From Dryococelus australis (Eukaryota; Arthropoda; Insecta; Phasmatodea; Phasmatidae): a stretch of 64,000 bases of DNA. The notes under the pieces were generated by a model. The model was not told where the DNA came from. It searched no databases and saw only the letters and a list, made by a program, of their open reading frames with translations. The position numbers were made by a program, and so were the translations under genes. The stretch spans positions 131,285,663 to 131,349,662 of the forward strand of contig CM057000.1 of assembly GCA_029891345.1 (NCBI GenBank), given 5' to 3'. This document shows positions 46,258-57,781 of the stretch, piece after piece; position 1 is the stretch's first letter; each line of letters begins with the position of its first letter.

Positions 46258-47205
46258 GGATACGGGAACAACTTGCTGGTGCAACTTGCGCACTGCCAGT
46301 GTGTAACGGAACACGACCCAGTTGCAGGCGGGTGCGTGCAGGACGCACGCACCTGGTGATGTGGAGGTGCGTGAGGCTAGGAAGGAGCAGATGCTCTCCG
46401 GCGTGAGTACCCTAGCACTCGGGCCTTCTCACAACACGGCGTCGTCGCCTTACCTCCTCCCTGCGCCGGCCAGCTCAATAGGACCTCTTCCTTCCTTGCA
46501 ACGGCGAGGACGAAAACAAGAATTGGTTCGCCCTGGAGCTTTGTGCAGGCCTGCGCGTCCTTTCAAACCAGATTTATGGGGACCTGGGGGACAAGAAACG
46601 CGTGCCCTTAAAGATCCCACCCCTCCTTAACCTCGTCCCCCCTCCCCAGGTCTAAATCTTTTTGTCGTCGAACTAACCTCACCTTCCTACACCGAAACTC
46701 CCCCCTTCCCCTGTTCCGCGAGCTAGCTCCTTCCCTTTTCTTCGAGGGCCCAGCTTTCTTCCGGCCATTCACATGAAAATGCGTTGTCTACCTACCCCCT
46801 GCCCCTCTTCTAAAACCCGGCGATTGAGCGGAACTGGAGAGAAGAGCGCTGATTCCAGCTCGTGGTGGTTGCGCGAGGGGGGATTGTAGTGTGTGTGTCT
46901 GCCAGGTTTACTTCGCGATACCCTCCCGGCTGCTAGCTGTATCACTTACCCCTCCGGGCGGGGATAGCGATCTCGGCATCTGCCGAGCATGTGCTGCGAT
47001 GCATCTGCCCCGTCTTCTTCCTCGCGCCGGTGCCCATTGTCTTGGAGACCGTTAAAAACTCCCCTGGTCGAGGTTTAGAAACTTGTTCGCCTTCTGGCCC
47101 CGAGATGAGACGTGATGCGCCCTCTTCGTTACCATAATCGGCGATTAACGGATTGCAGAAGACGTAAAGACTATCACACACAAAGCTGAGGAACCCGGCT
47201 ACCTG
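46258..47205. other. GC-rich region, CpG-rich
   Basis: The most GC-rich kilobase in the window. Several overlapping frames of up to about 100 codons are open on both strands because of composition; none has motifs. Could be a retroelement 5' end or a CpG island of an unseen gene. Confidence 0.35.
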
Positions 47206-48060
47206 GTGCTATTTTCCGCGTTTGAAGCCGAAAAGCATGCGAGCGATTATGGCTACCGTGTAACGCGCCATCACCACCAAGTGCAAGGCTCTGAACTGGC
47301 GTGCACTTTTCCCGTCAAGCAGCTTGTACCTGTCAGACTTTTGAGGGGAATGGAGCATGAAAGCAGTATATTTACGAGTCGTTTTCCAAATAGTTTATTG
47401 AAATTTTTGGCACGATAAGACGTAAATAATAATTTTCAACACCTTTTTACGTTGTTAGATTTTCACTGCCTTCATTATTCTCGGAGCACTGCTGGGAGAA
47501 ATGAAAGGACTTTTTTTTCTTTTTTTTTTTCTTATTTTCAATCATAGCTCCGAGAATAAAGAACGCAGGGAATTTTTAACCATTTAATAAGATGTTAAAA
47601 ATTGTTATTTACGTCCTGCCAACCCGAAAATTTCAAAAAATCCCCTGTAAAACAAACTGTGACAAAAATATATAAATATACGATTTCCGTGCACTATTAC
47701 TATATTATTGCCAGAAAGTCTAGGGCGAGGTTCAATGCAAAGCCCTTGAGTATTTTTGGGTATAGCTTACGCGTATAGTTTGAGACAAAGAGCTCTGAAC
47801 AAACCGGTTTTAACTATGTTAGGGTGCTCTGCAACTGTGTTTCTATTGTGCGTGACGTCTGGAAAGCAATCAACATACCTCGTCTCAAGTGTGCGTTCTT
47901 TCTATATATAACTGCATTAGACGCTCGTTTAATAATTTCGTGGGAAGACGTGTATTTTAGATACACTGCATCGCAGTACAAGAGCCGGGCAGACGGGCGC
48001 TTCAATAGTTTACAGTAACTGAACCTCAAGCATCGATAGCATAGTTTGCATAAAAGAGGC
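47206..48060 (+). repeat. Dispersed repeat Y, copy 1
   Basis: Parts recur at 55258-55370 and 56690-57250. Shared landmarks are CTCTGAACTGGCGTGCA, TTTCCGTGCAC/TTTCGTGCACCATT, GTGCTCTG(C/A)AAC and CACTGCAT(C)GCAGT-type blocks. It contains a foldback insertion at 47413-47620. Confidence 0.75.
47413..47620. repeat. Foldback hairpin, ~75-bp arms
   Basis: The left arm 47413-47487 (ACGTAAATAATAATTTTCAA ... TTATTCTCGGAGC) pairs with the right arm 47547-47620 (GCTCCGAGAATAA ... TTATTTACGTCCTGCC); the loop is about 60 bases and T-rich. It interrupts repeat Y, so it is probably an inserted foldback or MITE. Confidence 0.8.
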
Positions 48061-48339
48061 GCGATTCGCCCAGGACTGCTGCTGAGAGTTGCGTAACATA
48101 TTATAATTTCCCGTAAAACAACAAACGAAAAAAATATATCATGACGTATTTTTCGTACTTACAGACTTACGAAAATTCACTACAAAAATTTCTTATTGTT
48201 AATTAGATGTTTTATGCTGGTAACAGATATCCCCGGCGGCAACCACTATTTCCATCAGTATTTATAACCCCGCGTTAATTTTGGCAGTGACTCACTACAT
48301 CATTCTGCTCATGTAGTTTTATGACATATCTACCAAAAG
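48061..48339. other. Short spacer
   Basis: Nothing recognised between repeat Y and the LTR fragment. Confidence 0.4.
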
Positions 48340-48633
48340 ACTGCCAACCCTTGGACCACTGCAATACTTATAGGGTCGTATGCCATCGTCAAGAAAATAC
48401 TCTAACTGCCGCGTTGCACCGAGGGTCCTAGTTCCCAGAATATTCTTGCGCGTCCTCTAAGCTCGTCGGCTTCTACGAGGAGGAGGGGCTGTGACGCCAG
48501 CCAGGTTGACGCTGCCGGGCGAGTGACGGGGCAGCGAGCAGCTCTGCCTTAGGGAAGAGGAGGGTCGAAGTGGGTCACCACACAGCCGGACCCCGCATGA
48601 AACTCGCGCCTCGTGCGTCATCGGCGCGTAACA
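48340..48633 (-). mobile_element. LTR fragment, promoter half
   Basis: Minus-strand 5' end TGTTACGCGCCGATGACGC at 48633. Shares CGAGNGTCCTAGTTCCCAGA and GCTGTGACGCCAGCC with the 13.5-kb solo LTR, plus a TATAAGTA box at 48365-48372. The downstream half is absent. Confidence 0.75.
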
Positions 48634-49482
48634 ATATATTGAACGAACTTAGAAATAATGCTGTGGGAATACTGTAATCTGAGGTAAACACAGTTCACCA
48701 TGTTGAAAAAAATAGAATCTTACTACAAGGTTAATTGGCCTCTGATTGGCTCCCTCTGAGCATAGGACGATGCTGCTTCCCTGAATATAACCAGCGTTAT
48801 GAAGATCCTGTAACGGGACGCCGGTTAAATTATGTAAAGTGATGTGAGATGTAACTTACATATATGGTGTAGGTAGGTAAAATACATGTGAAAAGGTATT
48901 TGCGCCAGGGTGATTTGAATAGCAAAACTTACATCTCCTTTTGTAGGGTGTACAAGGAAACAGGAACTCTGCATTATGTTCCTTACCATGAGAGAGTGTA
49001 GACACAAGTAAAGTAGTAGATGACATACATATTACCTTTTCAAACTCATTAATTAACTATGGCAAACTCTAGCCATTTTGCTATTGATAAAAGACACGCT
49101 CATTAAAAGATCACTAATTAGAAATAGATTTATATAGTGTGAAATACTAGACAACATTTCAGATAATTGATAGGAAAATAATAAGACTCATATTTATATG
49201 CGCACATAATATTTGAGACATGTAGAACAAATATCATTGACCAAATTTTTTAAACAACTTGAAATCCAGATTATCATAGCATTTCTTAACCTCTGATTAT
49301 TTGTTCAAATTGCATTCACGTGCCAGAGCTTAAATTGCTTTAAATACGTGGCCGCAACTGAGATCGCGCAACCAGTAATTACCGCTCAATAAATATATTT
49401 CTTGCAAAAGTGTTCTTCAAAATTTAGTAACTATAGATATTACTTGAAAAGCTCACACCAATATTTGGGAGCACGGGTAATC
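48634..49482. other. AT-rich spacer
   Basis: No gene or repeat recognised. Confidence 0.45.
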
Positions 49483-49735
49483 ATGAAATAGACGGGGATT
49501 GTGAGTGTAAGAAATAAGCAACTGCGTTGACATTCAGATATGGTGGACTGGGTGTCACTTTCTATGAAATAGACGGGGATTGTGAGTGTAAGAAATAAGC
49601 AACTGCGTTGACATTCAGATATGGTGGACTGGGTGTCACTTTCTATGAAATAGACGGGGATTGTGAGTGTAAGAAATAAGCAACTGCGTTGACATTCAGA
49701 TATGGCGGACTGGGTGTCACTTTCTATGAAAAGAT
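49483..49735 (+). repeat. Tandem repeat, 81 bp x 3.1
   Basis: Unit starts ATGAAATAGACGGGGATTG at 49483, 49564 and 49645, with the next partial unit at 49726. The copies are identical apart from a GTGG/GCGG change in the third, so the array is young or homogenised. Confidence 0.97.
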
Positions 49736-52092
49736 TAATCTTCGGACATCGGGTTGAATATCTCCAACTGTAGATACTTTAGACTCATTAATACTGTCGT
49801 GTAGTAGTTTCTACTAGACAGTCTGCGGTGTGTAGGCTCCTGCCATCAAGTCAGCCGTCTTCCATTGGTTTAGGCTAACGAGCCTTGGTACACGTGATTA
49901 AAGTTCATTTTGTACCACACGTCAATCGTGGGTGGCGAACTATCTAAATAATCATAAATACCGTCTTCGCCGGCAGGCTGTCTGCTATGTCAAAACTCGG
50001 ACTTGACAAGGTCCCCTAAAATAAATTTAAATCCTACCGGGCTTGTGATGAGTCGCAGCCCGCCTATCGGTAGAACCAAGATGGATCGCCCTAAAACTAA
50101 CGCTTCAAGTGAAGGCAATGACGTACGGCCAATCACGGCAATGCAATCCCAGTGACGATGACCTCGCCATCTCGTTGTCATGGTAACCGACAACAAGGTG
50201 AACCAGACTTACGGCCAAGTGACAGATAAAATAAAAATCACATAACCTGAAAGACACATAACTCGTACAAAAACATTATCCATCCATCATCCCTCAGTCT
50301 ATTATCCATCCATAATTAACCTATCCATTACCATCATCATCCACCATCATCCAATATCCATCATCCAGCATCATCCATCGTCAATAATCCATCAACATCT
50401 ATCATCATTATCATCGTAACAAGATCACTTGAAAAATAATTTATGCTGTTTATTTAAAATAAAACTGTAAAATAAGTATTTACATATATCACAGAAGTAT
50501 GCAAATCATTAAATTATTATTTGAGTTTTCAATTTGCATACTCATATCTACGTAGTGTTCGGGCAATATGTAATAGCTCAATACGACAGGCGTTACAACC
50601 CTGAGTCAAAGCAATGGATTAGTCAGGCGCCACAGGACAGAACGGCTGTTCGCGGGTCATCCCTCACGCCATGGGGTGCCAAGCTGGATCGGGGAAGGGG
50701 AGTCATTTCATTCAGCATTCAACTACAGTTGTCCAGTGCGAACCAACCCGACCTATTTAACGAAGAATGCCTATTTGTGAGTGGCTGGTGAACAAACACT
50801 TCTGAGACTCGGTGCTCGTTAATGGCATCCAGCGCTGTGACAGTTGCTGAAATAACAGCATAGAACTCGCCATACTGTAATAGCTCATTTGATTTTCGCA
50901 ATGCTTAATACATTTTCAAAAATCAGAGCTCAATTACAAAAAAAATTTAAAAATAAGTATTTGCAGATTGTCTTTTATTTATAATTATCTCATAAATGTA
51001 ATGATTACTAATTATTTAACCACTGCAACAAGGGACGATATAATTTACGTAAGCTGTTTACAGATGTCCTAGAGATTTCTGATTTACAACATATTAGTCT
51101 GATAGCAATCGTAAGACGAAGGAAATATTAAAAATATAGAGAAGTTGAATAATAACATTGGAAGTCAAAAATATATATAATAACGTATTAGCAAAATTGG
51201 CCACGAAGTATTGAAATTTATTTGCTGGCAATTACATGCAGCAGTAACGTTACTGCCTAAGTCTCATTTAACGATAGGCCTAAGCAATGTGGATTCACCG
51301 AATATAATGCATGCACTGAAAATAGATGATATTTACACAAACATTTTATATGTACACACAAAAGAAATAATATTATTGCAAAAAAACGCTAATAGTTAAC
51401 TCTCAGGTAAAATCTGAGCACTGTATAGAATAGAACATCAATATTGACATGAACAATTTATTAAATGATTTTCTATTAAGACAGAAGAAACCTTATTTAT
51501 GATGTAGTTGACAAATTCTACATTTCATAACTGCTAACGCCAAAGAAAACATTCATAGGTTGCCAATGTTCAAGTCTTGAGGAGAAAATATTTTAGTTTA
51601 TTTTTTCGTATGGGTTGAGCATCGTTATCTAGGCCAACACGCGTGCTAATACAATTTGTGATACATGTAGTTTTCAGAAAAATGGCGAGGTCGCGTACCA
51701 ACAGGAAAATATTGTTTATTAAAAGTAACCTATTAAATTATGCGGAATTATAATATACATTAACCATTTTCCGTATGGGGTAAGACGTGATCGTTATTGT
51801 AAAAGTGATATGGACAGCTAAATAACAACAGGGATAATTCAATGCACGTGAAAGGGACATCGCACTTGTCCTTGGTTGGTCTTATTATGGGGTGCATTCT
51901 ATCATAGCTGTAACTGTGACAAAGCAGCTTCATGATTTTATACTATTATTAATTAAGGAAGTTAAAGAACCTTGCAGACGAATTCGTACACAGCCAAAGC
52001 AAAATGCCAATGGTCGGTAGACTAAAAACAAAAAAAAAATACTAGCTTATTTATCTTGAAGGTTACAACATTCTATATTATTTGAACGGTAC
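49736..52092. other. Spacer with ATCC/ATC-rich tract
   Basis: A degenerate CATCCATCATC-type microsatellite runs about 50278-50415. No gene recognised; a frame at 50534-50791 has no motifs. Confidence 0.5.
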
Positions 52093-52103
52093 TTCCAATG
52101 GGG

Positions 52104-52362
52104 TAGGACTCGCGGTGGTGTAGTGGTTATGCTGCTCGCCTTCCACCAAGAAGAACCGGGTTCGATTCCCACCCGGGTCACCCCCGGATTTCCCGTATGT
52201 GGGAATCGTGCCGGACGATGCCGCTGGCCGGCGGGTTTTCTCGGGTATCTCCCGGTTTCCCCGCCCTTGCATTCCGGCGCCGCTCCATACTCGCCTCGCT
52301 TCACCCTCACCGGCTCTATAGGCCTCGATGTTAAGATCTGCCCAGACCTCTGCACTCGCTCG
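52104..52362 (+). mobile_element. tRNA-Gly-derived SINE, best-preserved copy
   Basis: 259 bp with perfect 11-bp target duplications TTCCAATGGGG at 52093-52103 and 52363-52373. A box TGGTGTAGTGG, anticodon-region CTCGCCTTCCACC, B box GGTTCGATTCC. The tail ends CACTCGCTCG with no poly-A, so it is a tRNA-headed element with a non-A tail. Confidence 0.93.
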
Positions 52363-52373
52363 TTCCAATGGGG

Positions 52374-52890
52374 AAGTGATGGAATGAGAAATTATTTCGG
52401 ACATACGCTATTACACAGCTATGTCGTCAAACAAAGTACAGAGGATGACAAGATACACGATAACAGCTCGTCTTGGCTTGGTTTAGTGTTATCCTTGTCA
52501 ACAAAGCTCAGTAATGGCGTATGTCCGAAGTAAATAGTAATTTTATTTTATTCTATCCATAAGTTAATAAATAGCTATTTTCACCAATTAGAAAAATTCA
52601 CGTGTATGAAAGTCCATCATGAAATCCTAAATGTGCGAAGATGCCACGTACAGCAACATTCCAGCACTTCGATTTTGACAGTACCGAAGAATTGCGTATG
52701 TACGCCATCTCCATGATTTGTATATAAAGATATATGACATTTCCATATTACATGTGCGTTACACATATCTACATATTACCCCAAATTCGCGGTCACATTT
52801 CCACGTATCTTAATTTAATTTGTATACATTTTTTGCAGTTCCTGTTTCCGAACTCTAGAAATGTACCCGTCACGCTCGCTTCTCCAAGAC
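52374..52890. other. Spacer, nothing recognised
   Basis: No gene or repeat recognised. Confidence 0.45.
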
Positions 52891-52998
52891 CTCTATAGTC
52901 TATTCAGCTTCTATAGTCTATTCAGCCTCTATAGTCTATTCAGCCTCTATAGTCTATTCAGCCTCTATAGTCTATTCAGCCTCTATAGTCTATTCAGC
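52891..52998 (+). repeat. Minisatellite, 18 bp x 6
   Basis: Unit CTCTATAGTCTATTCAGC repeated six times, with one C/T difference in the second unit. The unit resembles the end of MITE family B (TATAGTCTATTCGCG). Confidence 0.96.
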
Positions 52999-54044
52999 CA
53001 TAACTAAATATGGTTGCAGCGATTGAAACGATAGAAATAATTTTACTATTGGCTCATTCATTCTATGATTGGTTTATTAGGCCAGTTTTTCACATTTTTA
53101 CTCCTCGAGTGAATATGAGAATTAAAATTTAAACCAAATATGTAGGCTCTTTATGTATACTAAAATACATAAAATTGTAATTTGCTAAGAAAACATGAAT
53201 GAATTCATAATGATCAAAATTATAATCACTTTGGTAATTTCTTAACAATTAAGAAATGCATTATAACATATAAAATTATATTTATCTCTGTCCGATAAAG
53301 ATTGTCATTGCAATAGTACTGAATCTGGGTCATGAGCAAGCCATTAAAAAGTTAATAAGAAAAAATACAAAAACAAGGTGAAAATTCTGTCGGCTGTGCG
53401 CTCCGCAACGGCAGAAATTCCAAGGACTGCATCCTGGTCTACAAGCAGAGAACTACATAATCACAAAAGACATACGTTTTCAAAAATAAATGTATTGATT
53501 TACTATGGTATTGCAGGAAACCCGTAAATCTCACGAAATTCCCTAAAAATCCCCACCCCCAAAAAAATTGAAAATAATCTACAGTTAAAATATATCACAC
53601 ATACCAAAAACAAATCCATAAATATAAAAAATTTTTTAGAAGACGTTTAAAACGCACTTATGAAAAATCACTGAAAATATGAGAAGTATTAAAATTCCCA
53701 AAAATTTGAGAAATAATTTAAAGATAATAACCTAAAGATGAAATTTAATGTTTGATAGCTACAAAAATTATTATAGATTTCAATACTATTTTTACAGTAG
53801 CTAGCAACACAGCCAGAATGAATGATAAAACTTTTTTTTTTTTTCGACAATGCATTATTGAATTATGAAATTCAAACCATTCAAAACTGGGTGCTAGTAT
53901 CTAGGGGTGTCCACAAGAGCGGTCAATAACGCAAACTGCTTCATAGACATTTTAAGGAGGTGTTGAAAGGTCGCTTTAAAAAATAGGTTTTTCTTTTTTA
54001 CTGAGAACAGAGAGACAAGTGAATAGGATCGAGGAACAAGAAAG
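52999..54044. other. AT-rich spacer
   Basis: No gene or repeat recognised. Confidence 0.45.
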
Positions 54045-54057
54045 AAATTTTCAAGTA

Positions 54058-54327
54058 GTGAGTGAAAAGTGAGGGAGTGAAGAGACTTGGGCGGCTCTTG
54101 ACAGTGAGGTATTCAGAGCCGATGGGGGTAAAATGAGGTGAGAATGGAGCGGCGCCTGAATGCGAGGGCGGGGGAAACAGGAGATCCCCGAGAAAACCCG
54201 CCGACAAAGCGGCATCGTCCGGCACGATTCCCACATGGGGAAAATCCGGGAGTGCCCCGGCCGGGGATTGAGCCCGGTTCGCCTTGGTGGGAGGCGAGAA
54301 GGTTAACCGCTCATCCACCGCGGCCTC
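54058..54327 (-). mobile_element. tRNA-Gly-derived SINE
   Basis: 270 bp on the minus strand with perfect 13-bp duplications AAATTTTCAAGTA at 54045-54057 and 54328-54340. Head GGCCGCGGTGGATGAGCGGT at the right end. Confidence 0.93.
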
Positions 54328-54340
54328 AAATTTTCAAGTA

Positions 54341-54767
54341 ACGGCAGCTAGCATATTAATGGTAGAAAATCTTGTAACAACTCGTAGGAAAACAAATGAC
54401 GATATACTGTTGTAATACTCATTTTTTATGGAAAAGAAGGGGAGGGATGTTACATAAGTAAAGAACAAAATTTCTCGTAACTGTACTGTATTTCGACATA
54501 TCAAAGGTTTCTAGCTCTGAAGCATTTTCATAATCAAAGCGATCCACTACAATGTTTGCAGATCACTGAACACTTGAATTCAGATTTCTTATAGCTGAGC
54601 GTTCTCTTCGTGCAATCTTTAACGCGTTTCCCCTGAAATAATGTGAAATTCTAAGGACGCAGGTTTCTTATCTGAACTTATTAGCAGTTAGCCCATTCGG
54701 AAGGGCTTAACAGCTCTAGTCCGTGTCGACAACTCGTTTCCATCCATTTCAGAACAACCGTTGTTTC
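54341..54767. other. Spacer, nothing recognised
   Basis: No gene or repeat recognised. Confidence 0.4.
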
Positions 54768-54935
54768 TTACCCTCGCTCTTGGATTTTTGCCGCTGGTCG
54801 ACGGATTTTCTCGGGGATCTCCTGTTTTCCCCTGCCGTTGCAGTCCGGCGCTGCTCCATACTCATTTCTCCCTTCGCCTTTCCCGGCTCTCAACAAGCCG
54901 CTCAGACTTCAGCACTCCACTCCACTTATGTCGTA
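54768..54935 (+). mobile_element. SINE fragment, tRNA head missing
   Basis: Matches the SINE body from GCCGCTGGTCGACGG through TCTCGGGGATCTCCTGTTTT to CTCAGACTTCAGCACTC. The 5' tRNA part is absent, so it is 5'-truncated. Confidence 0.8.
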
Positions 54936-54978
54936 TCTGCCATCAGTGCTCTGAAAATAAAGGTGGCTCATATCTATA

Positions 54979-55212
54979 GGTTATTCACAATAAAGTGGGC
55001 ACTTTTGAGGCCCTAGTTACTTTTTTCCTTTCAGCCATGTTTTATCCTTTAATTACACTTTAAAATAAATATTGCCATGTAAGTTATAAACACGGTGTGT
55101 ATATTCCACTGCACTCGGAAGTTAATGTCTAAGGCTAAAATAAAGTTATATTTATTGATTATTAATCCAAACGAGAGGGCTTTTAAAAGTGCTCACTTTA
55201 CCATGACCAGCC
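54979..55212 (+). mobile_element. Short A-type MITE, ~234 bp
   Basis: Second copy of the 39.1-kb element: GGTTATTCACAATAAAGTGG ... AAAGTGCTCACTTTACCATG. The outer bases form CTATAGG / CCTATAG. Confidence 0.86.
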
Positions 55213-55257
55213 TATAGCAATCTATAAAAGTGTTCCAAATTACCATGTCTTGTAGTG

Positions 55258-55370
55258 CAAAAAATTTCAATAAACCCTGTGAAAAATAAACTAATGACAA
55301 AAATTGTTTAAATAAACCACTTTCGTGCACCATTCCCTTAAGATACAGTGAGTAGTTGGGCGTGAGAAAT
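55258..55370 (+). repeat. Dispersed repeat Y, fragment
   Basis: Matches 47620-47740 (AAATTTCAATAAACCCTGT, TTTCGTGCACCATT, GGGCGTGAG). Confidence 0.65.
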
Positions 55371-55614
55371 GGCCATATAATTGAAAAATGTAGGCTCTAC
55401 GAATCAGATATAATGTATATGTGAGATAATTGAAAGTCTGAAGTATCATAATAAATATTTTGCAGAAGGAAATAGATCAGATAGGAAATCGTGGCTAAAA
55501 CTTTATTAATGTATTCAGCTATCAGTAATTAGGTGCAAAATAACTACCACATTTTTTCTCAGTCTTTGCTTAAACAAGTGCTTTGCAAATGTTTTGCTAC
55601 TACAGTGATTTTTA
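55371..55614. other. Spacer, nothing recognised
   Basis: AT-rich sequence between repeat Y and the next MITE; no feature seen. Confidence 0.4.
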
Positions 55615-56059
55615 TAGTCTATTCGCCTTTCCTTCGCACTTTTTTTCATCAAACCTTTGAAAAATCGCCACGTGAAAGACATTATTGGTTGATTCTTAAA
55701 TATAGCATGCATTACAAGTGTTTTATACTTGTGTCAACATAAAAGTGCTTTTTTTTTTTTTTTTTTTTTTTTTTTGGTTAAACTTAATTTTCCTTAGATT
55801 TTCATCTATAAATTATAATACTCTATTTATAGTTCATACGAATAAAAACAGGGGGAAATAGGTGTGTTGGTAATTCCTAGTAAGAAATAGTCCTTATGGA
55901 AAATGTTATTACAGTGAGTACGACCGAATGCGCGGAGATGTCGTTTTTATGTAATTTTCTAGACTAGGTCAAGCTTTGTTTGCATGAGGCGCAGGAATAT
56001 CGGGGAAAAAGAACATCAGGAGGGCTTCAGAAAAGTGCGAAGTAACCGTGAATGGCCTA
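55615..56059 (+). mobile_element. MITE family B, full-length
   Basis: 445 bp; begins TAGTCTATTCGCCTTTCCTT and ends GAAGTAACCGTGAATGGCCTA. It includes an expanded T homopolymer near 55750-55775. Confidence 0.87.
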
Positions 56060-56689
56060 TATTAAATAAGTGTTCTTCAATTACTATTCGGCTTCGTTTA
56101 TTTTGCGTTAATAAAAAGTACATTAGCAGTTCTAACCGATCATTCTCAAACATTTTTTTTTGTAAATGATATATATAGTATGTGGCTTTATTTAGTCGCT
56201 ATTTAATAAATAGTTTCTTTTACACTTTTAGAATGATATATTCCCTTACGTTTTCTAATTACACTTTCTTATTGTTAGTATTTTGTGATCGGTTTCTAAT
56301 GTGTGAATTGGCGCTCAGATAGAATCAGAGGGGGAGGAGTGACGAGTATCTCCCCCCCCCCCCCCCCGTGTGAACCAGGGGAAGAGAAGAAAGTGAGGAG
56401 GGGAGGGTTCGTGCACCACAATGTCTAGGGGTGGTGGGCACCCCTGTGGTATCAACCCCTTCCATAAAGAAGGGTGGGTTAAAACCCTCGAGATCAGCCA
56501 TGCTGATGCATTTTGATCATATTTCCTATGCATTCAGAGGACCCTGTTTCAGTAGTTGGTGACTTTTGATTCTGGAAGCAACACCAGACCTGCTATTTGA
56601 AGCTGTGGAAAATTACAATAAACCAACAGGAACTCTATTCTTGCGTAGATTAAACGTCGAATGTGCCATAGTTGACTATGTGGAGTCGT
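56060..56689. other. Spacer with C homopolymer
   Basis: C run at about 56352-56367. An open frame from 56566 leads into repeat Y but has no motif. Confidence 0.4.
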
Positions 56690-57250
56690 TCCAGAGAAAC
56701 TTAAGGAGCCCGTCTGCCTGGAGATTTTCCCAGCGTTTGAGTTCGAGAAACACGGAAGCTATAAGGGCAACATTGTCACGCGCTGCAAGTGCGCCATCGC
56801 CGCTACGCGCAAGACTCTGAACTGGCGTGCAGCGTTGTCGTGCTGCGTGTACCTACAGGACTCTAAGCGGCAAGCCTATGGTTTTATTGGCGGAAAGTCA
56901 GTAGCATGGTTCGATGCATGCCACTCGAGTACTTCTGCGTGTATATAATTCGTATATTTCTTGTTACGGCGCTTTGAAAAAAACTGTTTTTAGCTATGTT
57001 GTGGTGCTCTGAAACGGTGTTTGTAATGTGCTTGATGTCTTAAAAGTAATCTACAGGTGGAGTCTGAAGTGTGTATTCTTTTAGTACACCAGCACATTAG
57101 ACGCACGTTTAAAAGTTTCGTAAAAAAAACCTCGATTACGAACACACTGCAAGGCAGTTCCAGTCCCGGGCAGGCAGACCCCTTAGAACTATCTTAGTAG
57201 AGACGACTAGTTAGTATAGAAGCACCGTGTCTTAAGAGGACTGTGCAGCT
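56690..57250 (+). repeat. Dispersed repeat Y, copy 2
   Basis: Matches 47230-47350 and 47745-48060 in the same orientation (GCTATGTTGTGGTGCTCTG, ATTAGACGCACGTTTAA). The piece matching 47620-47740 lies 1.3 kb upstream, so this copy is rearranged or interrupted. Confidence 0.7.
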
Positions 57251-57585
57251 GCGCGTCCAAGGTCAAGAAGCGATAGGGTGATATGGGCGACACTAACACG
57301 CACTTCTAGCGCCTCATCGCTCCTACGCGCAAGGCGTGCAGTGTTTCCGTCGTGACGCTTTACTGTGTAAACTAGATATGTAAAAGTGGGGTTTTATTAC
57401 ACGCGATGAAATTACACAGATTAAACTACGCCCGTATAATCGTACTTTTCTCTTATCGCTTAAGGAAATTTCATAGGCAAGTTTTAAAAATGCGATATTT
57501 GACCACTTTCACGATTTTTTTCTCCATTAACACAATTAATATGACAAAAGTAAAAAAATAGGGGCATAGATAATGGTTTTTTGTC
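57245..57585 (-). repeat. Dispersed repeat X, copy 2
   Basis: Inverted copy of 45700-46067, directly joined to repeat Y. Shows GCGCGTCCAAGGTCAAGAAG, TTTTATTACACGCGATGAA and TTAATATGACAAAAGTAAA. Confidence 0.8.
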
Positions 57586-57781
57586 TTTTCTGACAAAAAG
57601 TCGTACTTGCAGAACATTTATTTACCGATGCACGCGTCTACGCGCAAACAACTATTTCACAGAAAACGTTTCAGTATATAGGACCCTGAAGGGGAACCGA
57701 GCGATAATTTCATATTCTGCAATGGTAAATCTGTTGCAGGAACCACACGCAACTCGTAGTAATATCGAGTCGAAGATCTAA
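57586..57781. other. Short spacer
   Basis: Ends with the TAA target duplication of the following MITE; nothing else recognised. Confidence 0.4.

Noticed and set aside
46258..47205. Possible CpG-island promoter of a host gene
   Set aside because: No transcript start signals or downstream exon could be supported; it may equally be a GC-rich repeat.
49483..49735. CRISPR array
   Set aside because: The units are contiguous 81-bp tandem copies without unique spacers, and the genome is clearly eukaryotic.
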